A DNA stretch of 21,281 nt from Haplomitrium mnioides. Its lineage: Eukaryota; Marchantiophyta; Haplomitriopsida; Calobryales. The notes beneath the pieces are model-generated. The model was not told where the DNA came from, ran no database searches, and worked only from the letters and a program-made list of their open reading frames with translations. How positions within the stretch are numbered: position 1 is the stretch's first letter; every line of letters starts with the position of its first letter. The stretch covers positions 1-21,281 of the forward strand of contig JBNGIS010003483.1 of assembly GCA_049999725.1 (NCBI GenBank), in the 5' to 3' direction. This document shows positions 17,728-21,281 of this stretch, piece after piece. Position numbers and translations under genes: made by a program.

Positions 17728-19590
17728 TCAGCCCTGCTGCTGTGGTGCTATACTGAAAACACAATCCCACATCACCGCAGGCGCCGAAATAAGGGTTTTT
17801 GGGATACTTGTTGTAGGAGGGACCGATAATTTGTCGATTTGAGCGGTTTAGGAGGGTGCTGGGATGGTTTTGGCTCACGTTTGGGCACTCGTCCTCGGTT
17901 TACTGATCACAGCAACTGGTTCAGGTAAAAATAGAGTTTTGGAATTTCCAAAATCGGGCTTTTGCTCCACTTTATTTTGTCTCAACACCTAGTGGAGATG
18001 GCTGGACTTCACTGCACAGGTACAATTCTGCCCCTTACTTGGGACCAAGCCCAGCTCTATAATTACAGAGTTCCAGGAACTGAACCATGTCCCTAACCCC
18101 CACTCCTACTTACTCCTATGCTGAAATTAAATTACCGAAAAACAGAATTTTGAACTACGCTAATAAATGATAACAGATTTTTTCCAGCAAAGTTCTGAAT
18201 GTTTCTACAAGCTCTTCCTAATTGTATCTACAGATTTCAGAATCTGTAAATGCCGAAACGTCACACCCAAAGACAACAAAACCGAAAGAATTCATGGTGT
18301 GGTGCTACCAATTCCCAAAATCGGGAATTTTACGTGATCGTGATCTCCCTTCTTCCGGTCGATGCTGCCCTTGGTGTGCTGGTGGCTGGAGGTCCTCTCT
18401 TGATTGCTGTGGTCTTCCTTGTTGCCCCCATGAGCTGCTCCTTTGCTGAAAACAGCTGTTGGTCTTTAGATCCGTCAGCTCCTCCACCACTCACAATCTC
18501 CACATTCCATCAGCTGCCCTCGATTGCTAGCTGCCCCCTCTTCCAATGCCGCCTCAATTTCCTCACACCCGTTCAGTCGAAAGAGTTTTACTTCTGCCCC
18601 ATAGAAGGTATATGTTCTTCTCCCTCACTAGGGAGATGCTCCTCTCGAACATCGGTTACCCACTCCACCTTGTCGCCCAATTCTGCCTCCTTACTCTTCT
18701 CCTGGGAGCATACCTCACCAGAACTTCTTCAGGCTCCACGAAAATCTCACCAAAGTAAAATCCTTGGCTTGGATTGCCCAAGCAAATCCTTCACTCAGAA
18801 ACCTGAGCTCGCCCTCGCTGGCTCTAGAAGGGGGATCCTCCTTAATTACCTTCTCAAGTAAAAATGCGATCTAATCTGAAAAATCATACGTGCAGCCACT
18901 GAAGAAGTGAAAGCATGTGCCAAAGAAAAAATGTTGAGACTCTCCTTCACCAACTACAGCCCACCGCTTTGTTGTTGGAAGTCACCTTCCTATCCACAAT
19001 TCCTTGCACAAACCCATGCTCACTCTGCCCTTGTATGTCCACAGCCTTCCTCCGCGACTCCACTTGCTCCAACCTGATGGAAATAGAAAAATAATACAAG
19101 GGATGATCTCAAAAAATGAGGCCCATCGCAAGGTATACCCCCAGGAACAAGGAGACTACCACTTCCATTAATGCTCCATATGCCTTTGCCTTGGCGCCCG
19201 TCCTTGCAACTGACTTTAGCCTAATGTTAGTCACAGTTTAAATAATAAAATGGCTCGATATGAAGGCCCAACCTTTTGGCCAAACTTATTTAGCTAACTT
19301 TAGCAAGCTCTTTTCCTTGTGTGTACTTATAAACTCCCTATAGCCAAAGTAAATACTAATTTTAGCATGATTCTTTGCTGAACATCGTCCTCCAATTTGT
19401 GGCATGCGTCATTTTCTCATCTAAACATAGAGAGCACATTTGGCTTTTTTACCTTTTTCCTTCTTTAGATTTACTTAGTGAATTCAAATGCCCTTATGTT
19501 TTGTTTATTTTATCCCTTTGTTTAGTTTGTTCAGATCATTTGTTCATTTAATTTGATTTCCCTTGATTTAAGAACTATACTCCTCATCCA
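17728..19590. other. Unassigned non-coding stretch
   Basis: No recognised gene or mobile element. Short inverted repeats occur: AGTTCC-A-GGAACT at 18069-18081, and AATTCCC/GGGAATT around 18309-18328. The word CCAAAATCGGG appears in both the 17950 and 18315 neighbourhoods. Base composition is balanced to 18900, then AT-rich. It could be the edge of another decayed element. Confidence 0.4.
18250..18861 (+). CDS. 203-codon open frame, no recognised domain
   Basis: An ATG at 18250 opens 203 codons without a stop. Residues about 29-68 are hydrophobic enough for one membrane segment, followed by a Ser/Pro/Cys-rich tail. The composition, overlap by another + strand frame (18222-18449), lack of a family match and retroelement-rich surroundings make chance likely. 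If real, it would be a small membrane protein of unknown role. Confidence 0.15.
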   Translation: MPKRHTQRQQNRKNSWCGATNSQNREFYVIVISLLPVDAALGVLVAGGPLLIAVVFLVAPMSCSFAENSCWSLDPSAPPPLTISTFHQLPSIASCPLFQCRLNFLTPVQSKEFYFCPIEGICSSPSLGRCSSRTSVTHSTLSPNSASLLFSWEHTSPELLQAPRKSHQSKILGLDCPSKSFTQKPELALAGSRRGILLNYLLK

Positions 19591-21165
19591 ATTCCTTCAT
19601 GGATGCTCGACTTCTTCTCACATTTTCCCTTTGCGACTCTTCTGAATTCTCTGCATCGATTCACCAGCATCTTGCGATCTTCCTGTCTGCCTCATTCCCA
19701 TCTTAATGTGCCCCCTCTGCACTCGATTTCTTCTCATGGAAACTCATGGCGATATCCTAGCGACATCCTGGCAAGACCTCCTCCTGGCGATTTCGGCGAG
19801 ATCCTCATGCGCGACCTCTTGTTGCTACAATGATCTCCACTCGATTCCTGCTACGATGAATTTTTGATGCTGCGGCGATTACTCCTCCACGAATGCTCCT
19901 CCGATTCTCTTCCTGCAAATCCATTTCCCTATCGATTTCTTCTGTTGTGACAAATCATCTTTGGCAATGCCTCTACGATTTCCTCTTGGCGCCCTCCTTC
20001 ACAAATCCTTCTCTTCTCAAATTCCTCTTGTCTTGAATCCTTCTACGGTGAATGCTTCTGCGCAATTCCTGCTGAATTCCCTGTTCAAGCCCTACGCGAA
20101 TCCTCCTCTTCTGCTGCGGCAAATTCCTGCTTGACGAATTCCTCCTCTACGAATTCCTCCTGCGCGATTTCTCCTCAGTTGTGAATTCCTCCGGCCAGTC
20201 CTCTTGCATGATTTTCCTTCTATTGCGACCTCCTCTTACGGCAAATTTCTTTTGAGGCAATCTCCTCTACGAATTTCTTCATGCTATGATCAAAACCTCG
20301 AATCCTCTATTGGGATTCTTCTGCAAAATCCTCCTCTACTTCAATCAAATCTCCCTCTCCCTATTGTGATCAATCTCTTCTCTTTCTGCTATTAATCTCC
20401 TTCGCACAATCCTTCCTATTGATTTAACATCCTTCCAAACCCCTACGATCAATCCAATCTCCAGGCCCTTGCGAATTCATTCCCATCTCTAGCCTCAATT
20501 GAATCTCCCTCCTTGCACTTCGAATCCGTGGCCCCTCTTCATGTCAATTTATTCTCCTCCTTCATCGAATTTCTTCTTCCCCTCTTTCACGCGATCAATC
20601 CTACCTCCTCTGTGCTTGCGTGATTCAACCTCCTCCAAACCTGCGCGATTCAACCTCTCTCCAGCGCCTATTTGATTCATGTCTCTCCCTGCGCGATTTA
20701 TGTCGTCAAGCCCTTCTTTAAGAGCGATCAATATGTGATACAACCCCCTTCACACAATTGATCCATTCCTCTCTTGCTTGATTGTCCCCTTAACTGTGGT
20801 TCATGTCCTTGTGCATTCGAATTCCTTCCTCTCTCTCACTCTCAATTCTTGTGGCAGTATCCTCCCTACACCTGCGATTCCTTCCTCTCTCTCGCACTCA
20901 ATTCCTGTGGCGGTATCCTCCCTACACCTGCGATTCATCCCCTCATGGCCTTGAAATTCGATCCCTCCTCCTCCTCATGGCGATTCCCTCCTTGTGCAAA
21001 TCCCCTCTCCTAGCCACTCTCATAGAATCCATCTCTCTTTTGTTCGATTCCCGTCTATGCCTTCAAATCCCTCCTGCCTCTTCAATCCCTCTTCACATTT
21101 TCGATTGTGTCCTCAAGCCTCCCTTGCGCATTCCTGCCTTCTTGTTGTATTGATCATGTCCTCGC
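19591..21165. repeat. Pyrimidine-rich degenerate repeat region
   Basis: The + strand is dominated by C and T, punctuated every 15-30 bases by GCGATT, CGAATTC or GAATTCCTCC-like words; it is densest at 20040-20190, where CGAATTCCTCCT recurs. Spacing is irregular, so this is a degenerate short-motif region, not a clean satellite. Open frames here are Ser/Pro/Leu-rich and look compositional. No gene is supported. Confidence 0.55.
20821..20932. repeat. 56-bp tandem duplication
   Basis: ATTCCTTCCTCTCTCTC...GTGGC-GTATCCTCCCTACACCTGCG starts at 20821 and again at 20877, 56 bases apart, with only a few differences (CACTCT against GCACT, TTCTTG against TTCCTG, CAG against CGG). Confidence 0.85.
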
Positions 21166-21194
21166 TCAGTCCAAGTTTGTGGCCGTTGTCGATC

Positions 21195-21281
21195 AAAGGA
21201 GGAAGGGAGGAAGGGAGCAAAGGAAAAGGGAGGAGAGAAGAGAGGAAAAAAAATGAAGAGGGAAGAGAGAGGAAAGAAAAG
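21195..21281 (+). repeat. Polypurine run at the right edge
   Basis: All but two of 87 bases are A or G, with repeated GGAGG, GGGAGG and GAGAGA words. It switches strand composition abruptly after the C/T-rich region on its left. It continues to the window end, so its full length is unknown. Confidence 0.8.

Overview
The window is plant nuclear DNA made almost wholly of decayed retrotransposons and tandem repeats. I see no intact host gene, RNA gene or CRISPR array. The plant origin rests on a Ty1-copia element of a plant-type family (UBN2-type gag, zinc knuckle followed by an H-L-V-x-L-Y-like tail, RT with the V-V-T-x-x-L-Y block, RNase H with K-S-T-K-Q-T) and on an LTR element with a TGG primer-binding site. 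The species cannot be named from this sequence.

Layout. Bases 1-571 are an unassigned AT-rich leader. A copia element begins with gag at 572 and reaches its protease (D-S-G-S at 1549-1560). At 1714/1715 it is cut by an 11.7 kb insertion (1715-13441). At 13443 the same protease/pre-integrase reading frame resumes, and it runs through a fused RT-RNase H to a stop at 15480. The integrase is missing.

The insertion is a tandem array, LTR-internal-LTR-internal-LTR: LTR1 1715-3225 (shortened by a deletion), internal 3226-5053, LTR2 5054-8348, internal 8349-10179, LTR3 10180-13441. The LTR ends are defined by the inverted pair TGTCA...TGACA, a purine tract just before LTR2 and LTR3, a TGG-type primer site 8 bases after LTR1 and LTR2, and a diverged 5-base target duplication lying in register with the copia codons. 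The full LTRs (about 3.3 kb) are longer than the internal region (about 1.83 kb), which encodes only a gag-like protein with a damaged zinc knuckle. This is a non-autonomous element of the LARD/TR-GAG kind. The LTRs carry three tandem-repeat families (about 40, 49 and 113 bp) rich in ACGT cores such as TGACGTGG. An open frame also crosses the polypurine tract into the LTR.

After the copia remnant come an AT-rich stretch with a hairpin (15481-15989), a 1.74 kb minisatellite with a 60-bp unit built from two related 30-bp halves (15990-17727), an unassigned stretch with one 203-codon frame (17728-19590), a pyrimidine-rich region with a recurring GAATTCCTCC/GCGATT theme (19591-21165), and an almost pure purine run at the right edge.

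Order of events inferred: copia insertion; insertion of the LTR element into its protease gene; formation of the tandem array; then point decay (many G-to-A and C-to-T changes), deletion in LTR1, and loss of the copia integrase at an unknown time.
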